Notes: a model not told the origin generated them from the sequence alone. A stretch of 64,000 bases of DNA from Pseudoscleropodium purum (GCA_963969395.1 OZ017798.1:12330173-12394172); one strand, 5' to 3'; shown: positions 49,722 through 61,963, counted from the first letter of the stretch. Made by a program: numbers and translations.

Positions 49722-49770
49722 GAACCTTGAACCTCATGTTTGGAGGTTCAAGGTTCCAATCACTAAACCA
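49722..49770 (-). ncRNA. tRNA-like / SINE head with pol III A and B boxes
   Basis: On the minus strand TGGTTTAGTGATTGG (49770-49756) fits the A box and GGTTCAAATCC (49726-49716) fits the B box, about 30 bases apart as in a tRNA gene. Between them is a perfect 14-bp hairpin, GAACCTTGAACCTC / GAGGTTCAAGGTTC with a 7-base loop. No full cloverleaf is evident, so a SINE head or decayed tRNA pseudogene is more likely than a working tRNA. Confidence 0.5.
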
Positions 49771-49879
49771 CCTAAATATTTAAGTGACCACACAAGAACT
49801 AAAATTTTATATATTTAGTTTTTTCATTGTTTTTTCATGTGTTTTGTATTTTCAGCGGACTTCAGAGATCATTTAGTCA

Positions 49880-50185
49880 TAATAGAACACATTTTTTCAA
49901 AAACTTAGAACTAAAAAAAGTTGTAAATTCAAACTAACTTTCACCTTCAAAAATCCGTTTGTGATTTAAATACTCCATTAAAAAGTTATGGACAAAAATC
50001 AGAGAGAATGTTTGAAAATGTTAAAATTAATGTTCCTAACTACCCCTCTCTGATTTTTGTCTATAACTTTTGATTGGAGAATCGAAATCACAAACGGATT
50101 TTTGGAGATGAAAGGTAGCTTGAATTACAACTTTTCTTAGTTCTAAGTTTTTTGAGATTTTTTATTCTACTGTGCGAGAATGGAC
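49880..50185. repeat. Internal inverted repeat of the CACTA-like element
   Basis: AAACTTAGAACTAA, AAAATCCGTTTGTGATTT and GACAAAAATCAGAGAG in the left arm recur as reverse complements in the right arm, giving arms of roughly 130 bases around a short centre near 50030. Confidence 0.85.
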
Positions 50186-50470
50186 TCCAAAGTTTGCTGA
50201 ATTGAAAAAAGACTGAATTTTACATGATTAATTTTTTTTTTAAATCAATATACTTAGATTCTCAAATATTTCAAAAAGATTCCAAAAAGATTCCAAATAT
50301 TCCAAATTCAACAAAAACTTGTTGATTTGGTCATTGTACTATTCAAATTAATAGAAAGAATTTGCCATTTTGTTGATTTTCACAGAAAGTTACAAAATGG
50401 TCATTCTACTGTCCCATATAACAAAAATTAGTTGAATTTCTATTGTTTTGATTGTGCATTTCTAGTAGTG

Positions 50471-52570
50471 CGCGCCTAAAATATTTGGTAGTTTGGCTCA
50501 CGTCCACATACCCAAGGAAAATTGTCGAAAGCTTGATAGCAAATCGTACCCATGCATATTCCTAGGCATAGACAATGAATCAAAGGCTTTCCGACTGTAT
50601 AACAACAAAAGAAAGATTATCATTAGTCAAAATGTAGTATTTGATGAATCGAGAGTAGGTTTCCAACATCTTACCTCAACTATCAAAAAAAGCAGCATTC
50701 CAGAATTATTGCAAAGTTTTTAGTTGATAGAAACTCCAACACCTAATTCCATTCAAATAGTAAGTTGAACCACTAGTCAAGTCCCAAGTGAATAGAGCCC
50801 TGAACCTAGACATCGACTTGAACTGAACCCACAAATAGAATTACCTAGTGAGCAGAGCAATCTAGAAGTCGACAACAATTGTGAATACACTGACATCGAA
50901 TGTGAAACCTCAATTGATTGATCACAAGTACTCAAAGTTGAACCATCAAGTGCAAAACATAGATTGACACATTGACTAACTCTTGACAACCATAGTGCCA
51001 GGCCTACAAAACGTCGATACTCCAACAGAAACAGAAACCCCTCAGTCAAAATGAGAGATTTTTGGACAATGATCTCTCAGATCGTTGAAGAGCCTATGGA
51101 CTTCCAGATTGCATCCAAACACATCGATTGGAAGGTGGAAATTGATAGTAAGATTGATTCTATATTGAGTAACAAGACTTGGGAACTAATTGATCAACTT
51201 CCAAACCACAAATTGATCACTGCCAAATGGTTGTTCAAAGTCAAACAAAATGCCCAAAGACTAGTCAGTAAGCTGAAAGCTAGGTTGGTGGCCAGGGGAT
51301 TCCAACAATGAGAAGGTATAGACTTCAACGAAGTATTTGCATCTATAGTTAAGTAGTCCACTATACTCGTCATTCTTGCCTTAGCTGCCAAAAATGATTG
51401 GCCACTACATCAGCTAGATGTAATCACTGCCTTCTTGAATGGCACTATAGATGAGGAGATCATGATGGAAATTCCTCCGGGTTTCCCGAGCTCTAAAGAC
51501 ACGTCTAAGGTTTGCAAAATTAATCGTGCCTTGTATGGCCTCAAGCAATCACCAAAGGCTTGGTATGACAGGATAAACCAATGGCTAAAACTACATGGAT
51601 TGATGCAAAGCAACAATGACCCTAATATATATTACATGAAGAGAAATGGAAAGATGGTCATTCTATTGCTCTATGTGGATGATCTCATTATTACGAGGGA
51701 TGATCATGACTCCATTGATGAATTGAAAACCAAGATATAGACTAACTTCAAGATGATCGATCTAGGGACAGCAAGTAGCTATCTTGGTGTCCAGATTCAT
51801 CGAAAAAAGGAGGGTATTTTTCTGAGTCAATGAGGCTACATCCAACAACTCCTAGAAAGTTCAACTTGTAAGCATGCAATTCGACTAGAATCCCATTTGA
51901 CCCCAAGACTCAACTTCGAAAGAATATGGGGCCCAATTGATAGATCCAACAAATTTTTGCTTGTCCGTGGGAAGCTTACTATACCTCATACGTATGCGAC
52001 CCGATATCTCTTACATAGTAAACAACGTTGCTAGGTTCATGTAGGAGCTTGAAGAAGAATACTACCAAGCGCCCAAGAAAATCCTCCGATATCTCTACGG
52101 CACCATAGATTACGGTATTTTCTTTTCCTCCAACAACAATTGCAATTTCCACACTTATTTAGATGTTGATTGGGGAAGGAATGTCGAAACTTGTTAGTCA
52201 ACATCAGGGATCCTGCACAAACTTGAAGAGGCACCAATTTGTTGGAGTAGCAAGCTTCAGCCTACGGCGTCCTTATCGAGTACAAAGGCTGAGTATCGAG
52301 TACTCATACTTTTGCCACCTGCTTCATGAACTCGGCATCCTTTTAGATTGCCCAACAATCTTTTTTTGTGACAACCAATCCAGTCTAAGGTTGGTAAAGA
52401 ATCCAATACTATATGCACAGACAAAGCATATTGAAATCCAACATCACTTTATTCGAGAAGCTGCAAGCGCAGGAAAGATACAAATGCAATATACTCCTAC
52501 GGCCACATAACTCATTGATTTCCTCACAAAACCACTCTCATACAAGAGCTTCACCAAGAATCGGCAATAG
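50471..52570 (+). pseudogene. Copia integrase tail, reverse transcriptase and RNase H
   Basis: The integrase tail has SLAHVHIPKENCRKLDSKSY and CIFLGIDNESKAFRLY. Reverse transcriptase (about 51060-51900) has NKTWELIDQLP, LKARLVARGFQQ, HQLDVITAFLNG, ALYGLKQSPKAWYDR and the catalytic LLLYVDDLII. RNase H (about 52160-52570) ends with FFCDNQSSLRLVKNP, QTKHIEIQHHFIRE and IDFLTKPL. Stops at 51309, 51352, 51738 and 51830, among others, make it nonfunctional. Confidence 0.9.
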
Positions 52571-53192
52571 GTAGGTGTAATCCCTTGCCCATTCTCTAGC
52601 TACTATACTTAACTCGTGCCTAGGATGGAGTCCAATGATTGTGTAACCACAATGCAGTTCTATTGCTCTTGTACCTGAAGTCCGGAGCCCTTGAGTTTCA
52701 CTTGGTGAAGCGATTGTCCCACCAACTATCAGAATGTTCCCCTACATCTCTCTAGTAAGCCTCCACATTTGTTGAGGAAGGAGAGTAACACTCGCCAATT
52801 CAATCGCCATCACCTGCACTTGCTCCAGCTTCTCCTACATTGAACCGAAATGCCGCCTTTGTTGGCAAAAGAAAGTGCCAAAGACACACATGGGCTTGAA
52901 TATTGCCGCACACTTGCTGCATGGCCAAAACAATCAACCACAATGCTAGCAACAAGATCTGTAGCTGCGCATAGGGAATACAATTGACATCAATTCACAT
53001 TCTACGATACTCAACGTCAAGCGCTCAACCACATCAATTTGTACTACGAGAAGCCTATTGGCAACATATCTTTTTCTACATCCCGGAGCACAACCATGAA
53101 CCATCACCTCCATCGGAAGGAAGTAAACCCGCGCCACGTCCACCTATGCATTGATCTCCTCTCCGATGTTTACAGAGTTAGGGTTTTGGGAG
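52571..53192. other. Copia 3' untranslated spacer
   Basis: About 620 bases lie between RNase H and the polypurine tract. It is less AT-rich than the flanks and has no recognisable domain. It could be noncoding element sequence or captured DNA. Confidence 0.45.
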
Positions 53193-53212
53193 CGAGGGAG
53201 GGTGTTGCAAAA
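53193..53212 (+). other. Copia polypurine tract
   Basis: GGGAGCGAGGGAGGG runs directly into the 3' LTR start TGTTGCAA at 53213. Confidence 0.85.
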
Positions 53213-53499
53213 ACGCTCCCTAAATCGCTAGCGTCCAACTCATCCTGCCAGTTGTAAACAAACCATGAAGCAAATTAGATCAAAATGTTGTCAGTGATTT
53301 GTACACTCAAGATCAAGTTAGTGGGATACTATTACATTTATGATCCTGGTTAGTGGTATCCCTGTTATATATGCTAGTGACTTAGTAGAAATTAGTAATT
53401 GACGTCAATTAGCTTAGATGGATTATCTCCTTAATCTCTATATATATTTCAAGCCCCTCTTGTTGGTTTCTTATTTGAATAGAACAAAAAGTTTAACAT
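53213..53499 (+). repeat. 3' LTR of the copia element
   Basis: 287 bp, beginning TGTTGCAAAAACG and ending AAAAGTTTAACA. Many scattered substitutions relative to the 5' LTR indicate an old insertion, older than the nested chromovirus. Confidence 0.92.
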
Positions 53500-56400
53500 A
53501 CACTCCTACTTTAGGATTCTCTAGGAATGGAATTTTGGACACACAAAGAACAGTTTTTTCTTATTGGTAGGTGGAAACTTTCTTCCTCCTAGTCTTTGAT
53601 TGGGTTGCGTTTGTCAGTTTTTGGTCTATCTGGTTTGATTGAAGTCTCCCTAGGGTAAAACATTCCTAGCTTGGGCAGTTGGGTTGGCTTGAAAGTATTC
53701 TCCTTTTTGCAATGAACTTTGAAATTTTTTCATCTTCTTGGATTTCGCCACTTGAAGCACGGCAATGCCATATCATGCTATCGGTAGCAACCTCACCCCA
53801 TAGACAACTACAATATTGCACATCACTAGATCTTCCCTTCTAATCTTCAACGCTATTTAAAACTAGAAAGCTTGCACAAAGCATCCTTGGTAGTCAACAT
53901 CCACATAATTGTCAAACCCATCTCTTTCCAAATTTAGAAACAGACACCACTAGTGAGTGGTGAACGGACCATTCGTGACTGAAGGTCGAGTTGGACACTA
54001 TTATATCCTACTGTCTACAACTCCAAAACATTCTTTCTACTTGGAGCTCCCATGCCAAGGAAGTTATACGCTACAAGTGGAGCCAAAGGTGCTGCATGGA
54101 TTCCCTAAATCCCTGCAATCTCAAGAATCGACGTGCATTGCTGAAAGCTCATGTGGGAGAAAGCTAGTAGCAAGCATTAGTGTTTGGGAAATTTTCTGGG
54201 GTCCTCCAGTTCATTTCCTCCTTCCACCAAAATGAATTGGTTTTTTCCTAATTGGCACTGGCTACATCCTTTGAATCACAAAATGTACCGGTTCAATTCC
54301 TCCAATTTCAAATTTTCATCAACTAATGTCCTCCAAATTGGAATTGGCACCAACAAAACTGCAAAATTTCTATAATATGTAAAAAATCAATTTGAAAATG
54401 AAAGTACAAATTAATAGTGTATCCTTAGTAGGAATTGAACTTGGCAAAGTTCTTCACCATTTTAAAGCCAAGGATCCTCCCAACCCAAGCAATATGGAAT
54501 TGAGGATGGTCATGAAAAGGTTGCATGAAACCAAAAGAGTTTAGGAAGCTCCACCTTTGATTGTTGCGGCACTTCTAGTTTTTTTTTAATTCTTGAAGGT
54601 AGGGTTGATATCTACAACTCCACATTGTTTTTCCTGGGGTATTTGCCACTAGATGTGAATCCAAGTCAACTAAAATCTGTCAAGAGGACAAAAAAGCCGG
54701 TAAAATATCTTCCACTTCCTAAAGTCCACCTGTTGGTTTCCACCCTTTCAAAGTTCCTTCCGGTTTTGCATCCTTTGTTTTTGAATTCCAACCGGTTTTT
54801 CCCCAAAATCCACTAGCTAACTTTGAACTAATTGTTGATTTTTTCCGATCATTGGATCCCACCACCACGAGGAGTTGACTGCTACCCCAAATATGACATA
54901 CATAAAGTATGTGGTGGTATCTCAAAAGTGAAAAAAAATTGGACATTCATAGGGAAGGATTGTTTGATTAATTGATTGATTCATTAATGTTTGATTTCAT
55001 GGTGATCAAATTCATCTTTATTAGGTGAGATAAAACTTTTTGATAGTAAAAATCCAAATATGTGATAAAGTGTGTGTACCTATAATCATTAATGTCAAGA
55101 ATGACACTAAAACTTAGATATTAATAACACAAGATGTACACAAGCAAATCATAAGAGTTTGTGACAACCTAATATTGGTTACTTATGAAAACACTCACCT
55201 CACACTAATGAGTCTATATTGTAGGTGGATGATACATGCAACCATTAGGAAAAATTTGAGCCTTGTGAAGGGTTGTTAAGGATTCAAATTTTAGCCCCCT
55301 ATGGTGCAAGTACAAAAAAAAAAATTTAATAATTTTTTTAGAAAAAAAAAATTAAAATATTTAAGAATATTTTTTTAAGCATCAATAGTGCCATATCAAA
55401 TGCTTTCATTAAAAATAATAAAAAATAAAAAACAATTTTATTTCCTCCTTAATTCACTAGGATAGTTGAAAACTTGTGGGCCTCTTGAGGTCTAAATTTT
55501 TTTGTAATGATTCAACACATCACTCTATGACAAACAAATACTTAATGTTTCAAGAAAAATAATGGTAGGATAAACACATGATGAAAATAGAATTCTCTTA
55601 TAGAATTTTTTTTTATCAAAATAAATTTTAAAACAACGATACTGGTTTCCATTTATAGAAATTTTTTTTTGTCAATCTTCTTGTCAAACTATAATAATCA
55701 TATTAATGCATCCAAATGAGTTTTGGAATTAAAAAAGTCAATCTACTTTGGTAAGCAAATATTGTTAACTCCCACTAATTAAAAAAAAATGTGAATTTAT
55801 TAGTGCACTAATTAATGTGATAATTCACCATGTTTCAAATAAATTTAATATAGTGTGGTATACACTATTTTCATAAGTTGTTTCAAATATTGTACTTTCA
55901 TCTAATTGTCATCCATTTCTACTTGAATTTCATCCAAAGCTTCACACTAATTAGGTCACATTCATCCAAAAAATATCCAAATTAATACAAGGATTTCACA
56001 CTACTAGTATTCAATGACTCTTACCAGTTGAACTAACTTGTTTATCAACACATCCAATCAAATAGAAGAATATTCAACTATCATTTGATGATGATATACT
56101 TTGGTAATAGTAAAAAATGTTGTTCAATTATCTTACAAAAATAATAAATATTTCATTGGCTTGTTTAAAATTCAGTGCATAAAGATTCAACAATAAGAGC
56201 CAAAAAAAAGTACACAAAATTTTGTCTCCTTCGACAAGGGTATACTTCATCAATTGAATCATTAGGGGATGCAAAAGTTGGTCGATGATGAAGTTTTTTT
56301 TGAAAACTAGGTTTTGTCTCCTAGAAAGGAGACCCCACTACTAGTATGTCACAAAATATTATTCCCCATCTTGTATAGATGCTCAAAATCCAAATTCAAG

Positions 56401-57448
56401 GGCTTTTTTTCTGATTTTTGAAGATGAGGGAATAAAGTTTTGTTAAAATTATGTGATAAATGGGCCAAGGTTCCACAACTTACAACTTTAGGGTTTAAGT
56501 AATGGATCTTTTTGTCCCACATGACAGTTCAATAAAAGCAAGGTTGAATGCAGAACCAACAGTGAAAGTAGGGTTTATAGTAAAGAGCTATAGTGAAGCA
56601 AGAAATCATCCGTTTTCCTTCGTCCACATTTTTTCATCCATCCCGATATGGAAAGCTCCTACTATAAATGTACACTCCATCTCCTTCTCTCCAATTGAGT
56701 TGTTGCCCATTCCGCTCCGCAACACAGCAAATGAGTCTTCACTAGAGCTTTTCTCTGATTCCTTGTTTTCGTTAGGTTATTGGCTTTGATGTGAGCCCAC
56801 ATTCGATGTACCTTGTTGTACTTGCTTTCCTCTTTTTTTCGTTCCCATTTTCTTCAAGTCTTGTCCTTTCTTGAGGATTTCGTCTCCCTCTTTGTAACAA
56901 ACTACTCAAGATATGAATCCATGGTACTCTCACAATTCTATGGATTTGTTTTGAGACAGAAGGAGTATTGCTCTCGTTTCTTGCGATCTTCTCTATGGTT
57001 CGAAGTCGTAGTAGATTGATTGATTGCTGATGGGATGGGTGTGTTTCGTTTCTTTCTATTTGTATTTCTTCAATCATGGCAACTTTCAGTGAAGCTTTGG
57101 GGGAATTTCCAATACTCCCACTTAGATAGCTCTGTCTATGTCTTGTTCTAGCAAAATGTGTCATCTGTTCTTGATCCCTAAGCAGTAATTCGTTTAAAGA
57201 TTGAAATTCTACCAAATTATTTAGGTTACTACCGAATTGCCACCAAATTTGGGTGTAATTTTGGAAATGTGTGGCTATATTGGGGATTTGAGAGATGAAA
57301 CCTTGATTTTGAGCAAGTTTTGTAGGTGTTTGAAAACTTAATTTGGTCATCATGGCGCGCCAATCTTGCAATGGAGATGAGAGCGGAAGCAAGAGGGAAT
57401 GGCGGAGAGTAGTATGGTTGTTCCTGAGAAAGACGGTGTTTAGACATC
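53500..57448. other. Gene-free stretch between copia and the BAH pseudogene
   Basis: Mostly AT-rich with many homopolymer runs. A block near 54800-54840 resembles one near 21245-21285 (CTAGCTAACTTTGAACTA), indicating another dispersed repeat. The long minus frame at 56772-57392 and the plus frame at 56502-56789 have no domain or splice support. Confidence 0.5.
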
Positions 57449-59266
57449 GGGTTATGTGTAGGGAGCGAAAGTGGACAACAATTACAGATCTATGACTATA
57501 GACTGTGAAGTGTTTTGGCTTGGGGATTGTGTGAGATGTCTAGTGAATTCGAAGCTAGGTTACATTGGAAAAATTGTGAAGTTGTTTGAAAAGGACGGGA
57601 AGCAGATGTGCCAAATTTAGAGTTTCTATTCATTTTCTGAGATCACACTGGTTTTGAAAGTTCTGGATTACACCCCTAAGCCGATAGAGCTCTTTCTGGT
57701 GATTGGAGACGGACTTGATGTAGAGAAGGATATATTATTGGTATGTCATTTCCATTTGCATTACATTGGCTTTGACAATTCATGATGGTTTGGAGTTTGA
57801 TTCAAGCATTGGTTCGTATCTCAATCCAGACATAGATAGCTAGTCGATGCATTGTACCTTACACTGCGAAGTATGAATTTAATGAGGTGCCTTCTCATGA
57901 GCAAGTGGAAGCCGCGGACTACTTTTTTCGACAAGCTTATGATCCTACCGACTAGGAAGTTGTTGGGCTTGATGTAGTGGAAGAGGCCATCGGAAGTACA
58001 GACAATCTGAGTCCAATCTCGCAAGCACCATCATTTCTTGCTTGAAATCAGGTTTTAGGGTTTGGGGTGTAGATATTGATTAGATTTAAGTAATTCTCCT
58101 TGAGTGCTAAAGTTGTTTGGCTGCAGTTCAAAAATTATTCAACAAGGAGTAGTTGGTACCGGTAGACAAGCTTGCTAGACGCTCATCTCTACAGGTTTGA
58201 ACGATTCCTAGACCCACCTCGAAGATTCCTACCATTTCAACAATGTTAAGAATGCAATTGACTTTTGAACAGTGCGTCTAATGTATAAACTCTTATGAAG
58301 CAGTTTTTGCATGAAATTGACCACCAAAGATATCGGAAAAATAGGTGGTTGACAGTTTATCCCCTTCAGCTGGAATTACCATGTTGGAAACACAAAGGAT
58401 GCAATATTGAAGGTTTGGTAGGTAGAATGAGATAGTAAGGTTGGAAAAGTGCACCTAGTTTTGTGCTCTTTTAACAATTTTGGTGATGAATTATTAACTC
58501 AGTTTGTGTTACCAAGATTTTGTTTCATCTTCCACATGTCTAGTCCTACATACACTCGTCGTTCCTAGCCTCTTTTATTTGGTATACTCTTTTGTAGGTC
58601 TCTACTTCCAAAATCCACCGCCAATCTCTTGTAGTCTCTAGTTCGTCTTCCCATCAAGGTGGAGCCAAAAGTAACCCTGCATCTTTGTCACCTGCTTTGT
58701 CAAAAGATTCAGCGGAATGAAAATTGGAGAATCGAAAGATCAATGAGTCTGTACCAGAGTCCTTTGAAGTTGAAGCTGCAAAGAAAACAAACGAATTACA
58801 TGTCCGCAAAAATGAGATGAGTGCAATGTTGAGAGAAAAGCCTTCTGCACAATCTGAACACTTAGTCTTTGTTGTTCCAGCACTGTCAAAGGTCAATCCA
58901 AGTCTAAAAGCAAAGGTTACGCCAGTCATGAAAGGTAAACTGACTACTTCATCAATGTCCAAGGCGAAAGCAATTAAGGCGGGAGGGAAGGGTGAATCAA
59001 CATTCAAGGCTAAAGCAATTAAACCGGGAGGGAAGGGTGAATCAATGGCTAAGGCCAAGGCAACTCATCTGGAAGTTAAGGGTGAACCTCTTAGAGTGCC
59101 AAGTTCTTTTATTGCCACAATTGGCTCGAAGCAAAAAATTGATTCTAAAGAGGGAGCAGTGAGTTATGTGAGAAAAAAGAAATATGAAAACATACTTGGT
59201 ATTGAAGGGCCTCGGAAAAAAATCATGAAGCCTACAAAGAAGTCTATTGTCTCATTTGAGAGGTAG
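57449..59266 (+). pseudogene. Decayed BAH-domain protein gene (possibly ANTI-SILENCING 1-like)
   Basis: Exon-like blocks on the plus strand keep BAH-domain text. 57449-57740 reads FWLGDCVRCLVNSKLGYIGK, then IVKLFEKDGKQMCQI, a TAG where Trp is expected, SFYSFSEI and ELFLVIGDG, ending at a GTATGT donor. About 57840-58042 reads CIVPYTAKYEFNEVPSHEQV then EAADYFF, with an internal stop. 58157-58190 reads VDKLARRSSLQ. 58598-59266 is Ser/Lys-rich, with AKAIKAGGKGES-type tandem repeats and one stop (58720). BAH proteins of this kind bind modified histones and, for ASI1, control readthrough of intronic heterochromatin. The first exons are missing and at least three nonsense codons are present. The long open frame of the last block (58724-59266) suggests fairly recent decay. 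Confidence 0.6.
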
Positions 59267-60860
59267 AAGCCTTCTAAACTTTAGGAAAGAGCTAATGAAG
59301 ATATTCTAGAGGGAGTTCTTCCACTGTTGAACAGGTAACAAGTGGTCACCTAATTCTTATCTTAGAGCATTTTTTTTAAGCCTTTGCGAATGTTTTGATG
59401 CTTGTTTATTTTTTGGATGTATGAGAGCGGGCACAATATTACAATATCTTCACGACAACTCCTATTGATCATACTTCTTGGCTGTTGACGAGGATTGTTT
59501 ACTGTTTTGTACTTTTCTTAGTTACATGTTATGTGATTCCTTTCTAACTTGTGGCAACTACTTGGTTGATTAACCCTAAAGTACTTGAATTGTCTTAGAA
59601 CCAAATTTTATTCTTTCATAACAACTTCTATGTAGTTACAATATACAAATGCTATGTTCAATTTGGTAAGTTGAAACCTCTTTTTACTTGCCAACAAGAA
59701 AATATGAAAATTTGACCAATCTAATAACAAAAAATAGGCACCAATAGCAAATGCAGTATGCCAAGTACAATGTAGTACTTTCACATTGTCATGCACCCTA
59801 CATTTAGTTTTTAATGAAGTAAAGATAGGGAAGAAATAGATTTGCATTGTCATTAAGTCATTAACCCTTAACCCCTAAATGTTCGAGGCACCAAAATTCT
59901 ATGTTCACTTTTGGGCAAAACTTCATTAGATTTCTACATTGAAATACACATTTTAAAATTGTAATGTTTTCACATGTACTAATATATGCCTAAAATTTAA
60001 TCTCATTATATATAATTAGAAAATATCAAATTAAAATTTATATGATTTTTTACAGATATCTCTTTGAAAAAATAATAATAATTACAAAAATGGTTTAAAT
60101 AGTATAAAATTTACCCTCAAAGTGGAATTAAAATTGACAAATATTATAATGGTGAAATACATGTATCCTTTGAGCTTACACAAGGAGAAATTCGATTAAA
60201 AGGAGAGTTCAAAAGTGGTGTATTTTTCACTTTCAAGATGCTATCTTCAAAGTGTCACAAAAATTGTAATCTTAATAATTTCCAAAAAAATTCAAGTAGA
60301 AAAAAAATTAGAGTATTGGAGCTTCATTTTTTTAGATATGCTGAAAATCATTTTAAATTAAGAACAGTGTGAAAATTTAGGTATTGACTTCTAAAATGCC
60401 ATTGTAGGTTGCAATGTCCTTGTAAAGATATTGTAGACAAGAATGGTCCAATGGATGAGGCTTCATTGTTAACTATAGAAAAAGAGAATGCACCTATTGA
60501 TCCAACAATTGAAGAATTTTGGTGACTACCTTAATTATGAAGAATTGCATCCTTATAGGGTTAAGGGTTATTGCCAATCACCTATTGGTGACCACTTAAG
60601 GGATATTACATATGTTCTAAAATAGTGTAAAATTCCATAACTTGATTTGCCCTAACTTTAAAAAGGAGGAAAACACATTCTAAACTTCCATTGAAAATTT
60701 GTTTCTGCCTTGGTTGCAATTATTTTTAGCCATGTAGGTTGGGAATGGATCCCTAGTTAAGAATGGGTCCCTGGTTGACAATGGGTGGTTCGACTTTAAA
60801 AAGGTTTCAATAGACCTAAGTAATATGGAATATGTAGTGATAAACTACTCTGAAATAAAT
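59267..60860. other. Gene-free AT-rich DNA
   Basis: Mostly AT-rich and without a supported gene. A short protein-like piece at 60438-60620 (including EKENAPIDPTIEEFW and YEELHPYRVKGYCQSPIGDH in different frames) may be an exon relic, but it is unassigned. Confidence 0.45.
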
Positions 60861-60866
60861 TGCATG

Positions 60867-60897
60867 CCCCCCCCCCAAAAAAAAAAAAAAAAAAATC
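60867..60897. repeat. Poly-C / poly-A tract
   Basis: A run of about ten C is followed directly by about twenty A, a simple-sequence junction that is prone to assembly error. Confidence 0.9.
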
Positions 60898-60949
60898 TGA
60901 AATTAGGAAAATTGATAAAAATAACAGTGCATTAGGAGCATTTGTGACT

Positions 60950-61937
60950 CTTCCGTTGAATCTGGACAAGGAATCACACCGTGGGCCCAAAGTCTGAGTT
61001 AGCTCTGACAAATCTGTGCCATGGAAGGCTTGAGCCTTGAGCACGAAGGCAAGCCGCTACACTGACAGACGCAGGAAGACACGTAATGGCGCACGGACCC
61101 AACTGCAGTTGTCACGTCGACACTGGCACTCCCGCAGACAGACGCCCCCACACGGCGGAGTCTGTCCCTGCGTCCATCTCCACCAGTACTCCCACTGCCT
61201 TCCGTGTGCGCCGGCGTCGCAACCGTCACCACTTTTACACGCCAGTCGCTCCACTTGCACCTCGTATTCGTATTGCACCTCTGTTTGCGCGGCGCTCGCT
61301 CGTACCGACTCCACGACGCCCAAATCCAGGCACTTTGTTAGTGGGACCCCTGAGCACAGCAGTGAGAAGTGTGCAGGTGTCATGTGTCAGTAGTTCTGAC
61401 TTGCGTTGTTTTGTTGCATTTCAGGACTCATGCGCCGGCTTCGTGGACTCTATGTGTTGTTGTTTTCTTTAATCGCATATCCCGTGGCTGGATTTTGAGC
61501 TTTTTGCGGCAGAGGATTGGATTTTGGAGTTTTGAGGTATCCGTGTTTTTGAGGGGGATGGATTTGTGTCTCATTCTATTGCGGTCTTTCTTCAATGAGC
61601 CACGGGGGATGGCTGTTCCTTGGCTGTTAAACCCTAATTCTCGTGGAGACAATCCTGGCTTCACGCGTTTTTCTTGAGAATGTCCTAGGATTATTGCTTT
61701 TGGGTTTATTAGGGTTGATCGCATTTGTGTTGTTGTTGTTGTTTTTCGGTCTCAATTTCTCGTTTGTGTATTGTCCATGTTATATTTTTGTATTCTATAG
61801 AATAAATTATACTTTGGGAATGTATGGTTTTATTGTATGGAATGTTGGAGATGATTTGAGATTCATATGAGAGCCTAGGAGTGTTAATTTGGAGATTAAT
61901 TCAATTTTTGAGTAATTTGTTGTTGTTGTTTTCTTCA
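60950..61937 (+). promoter_or_regulatory. GC-rich promoter and 5' leader with intron of the RGG/ART-like gene
   Basis: Composition changes abruptly to GC-rich near 61000-61440, then becomes T-rich with an acceptor TTTTCTTCAG|GTAATTGG at 61938/61939, 25 bases before the start codon. This fits a CpG-rich core promoter, leader exon and 5'UTR intron. Open frames here (for example 61086-61472) lack domains and are probably noncoding. Confidence 0.5.
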
Positions 61938-61963
61938 GGTAATTGGAGTAGTTTTGTGGGAAG

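Larger units (their letters stand above)
49418..50470. mobile_element. CACTA-like non-autonomous DNA transposon inserted in copia integrase
   Basis: The ends are exact inverted repeats CACTACTAGAAA / TTTCTAGTAGTG, and similarity continues inward (GACCAAAACAACAGAATTTC against the complement of the right end). The 1,053-bp body is AT-rich and encodes no transposase. Excising it brings the copia integrase back together (ILDV... / ...KIFGSLAHVHIPKE). A clear 3-bp duplication is not visible (TGT against CGC). An internal inverted repeat with ~130-bp arms spans 49880-50185. Confidence 0.82.
40281..53499 (+). mobile_element. Ty1/copia LTR retrotransposon, decayed, with two nested insertions
   Basis: Two similar LTRs (40281-40576, 53213-53499) bound the element. 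Each begins TGTTG and ends TTTAACA. Flanks TACAT and TACAC are a 4-of-5 match consistent with a worn 5-bp target duplication. The order gag, protease, integrase, reverse transcriptase, RNase H is copia-type. Removing the chromovirus (41933-48533 plus one GTGCC copy) and the CACTA-like element (49418-50470) leaves about 5.6 kb, normal for this class. Many in-frame stops make it non-autonomous. Confidence 0.93.

Noticed and set aside
56772..57392. 206-codon minus-strand open frame
   Set aside because: No recognisable motif, and it is adjacent to a plus-strand pseudogene. It is probably a chance open frame.
60867..60897. Poly-A run as a SINE or processed-pseudogene tail
   Set aside because: No recognisable body or flanking duplication precedes it, and the C-run junction looks like simple sequence.
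61086..61472. 128-codon plus-strand frame in the GC-rich promoter
   Set aside because: Composition explains the openness, both strands are open, and no domain is visible.
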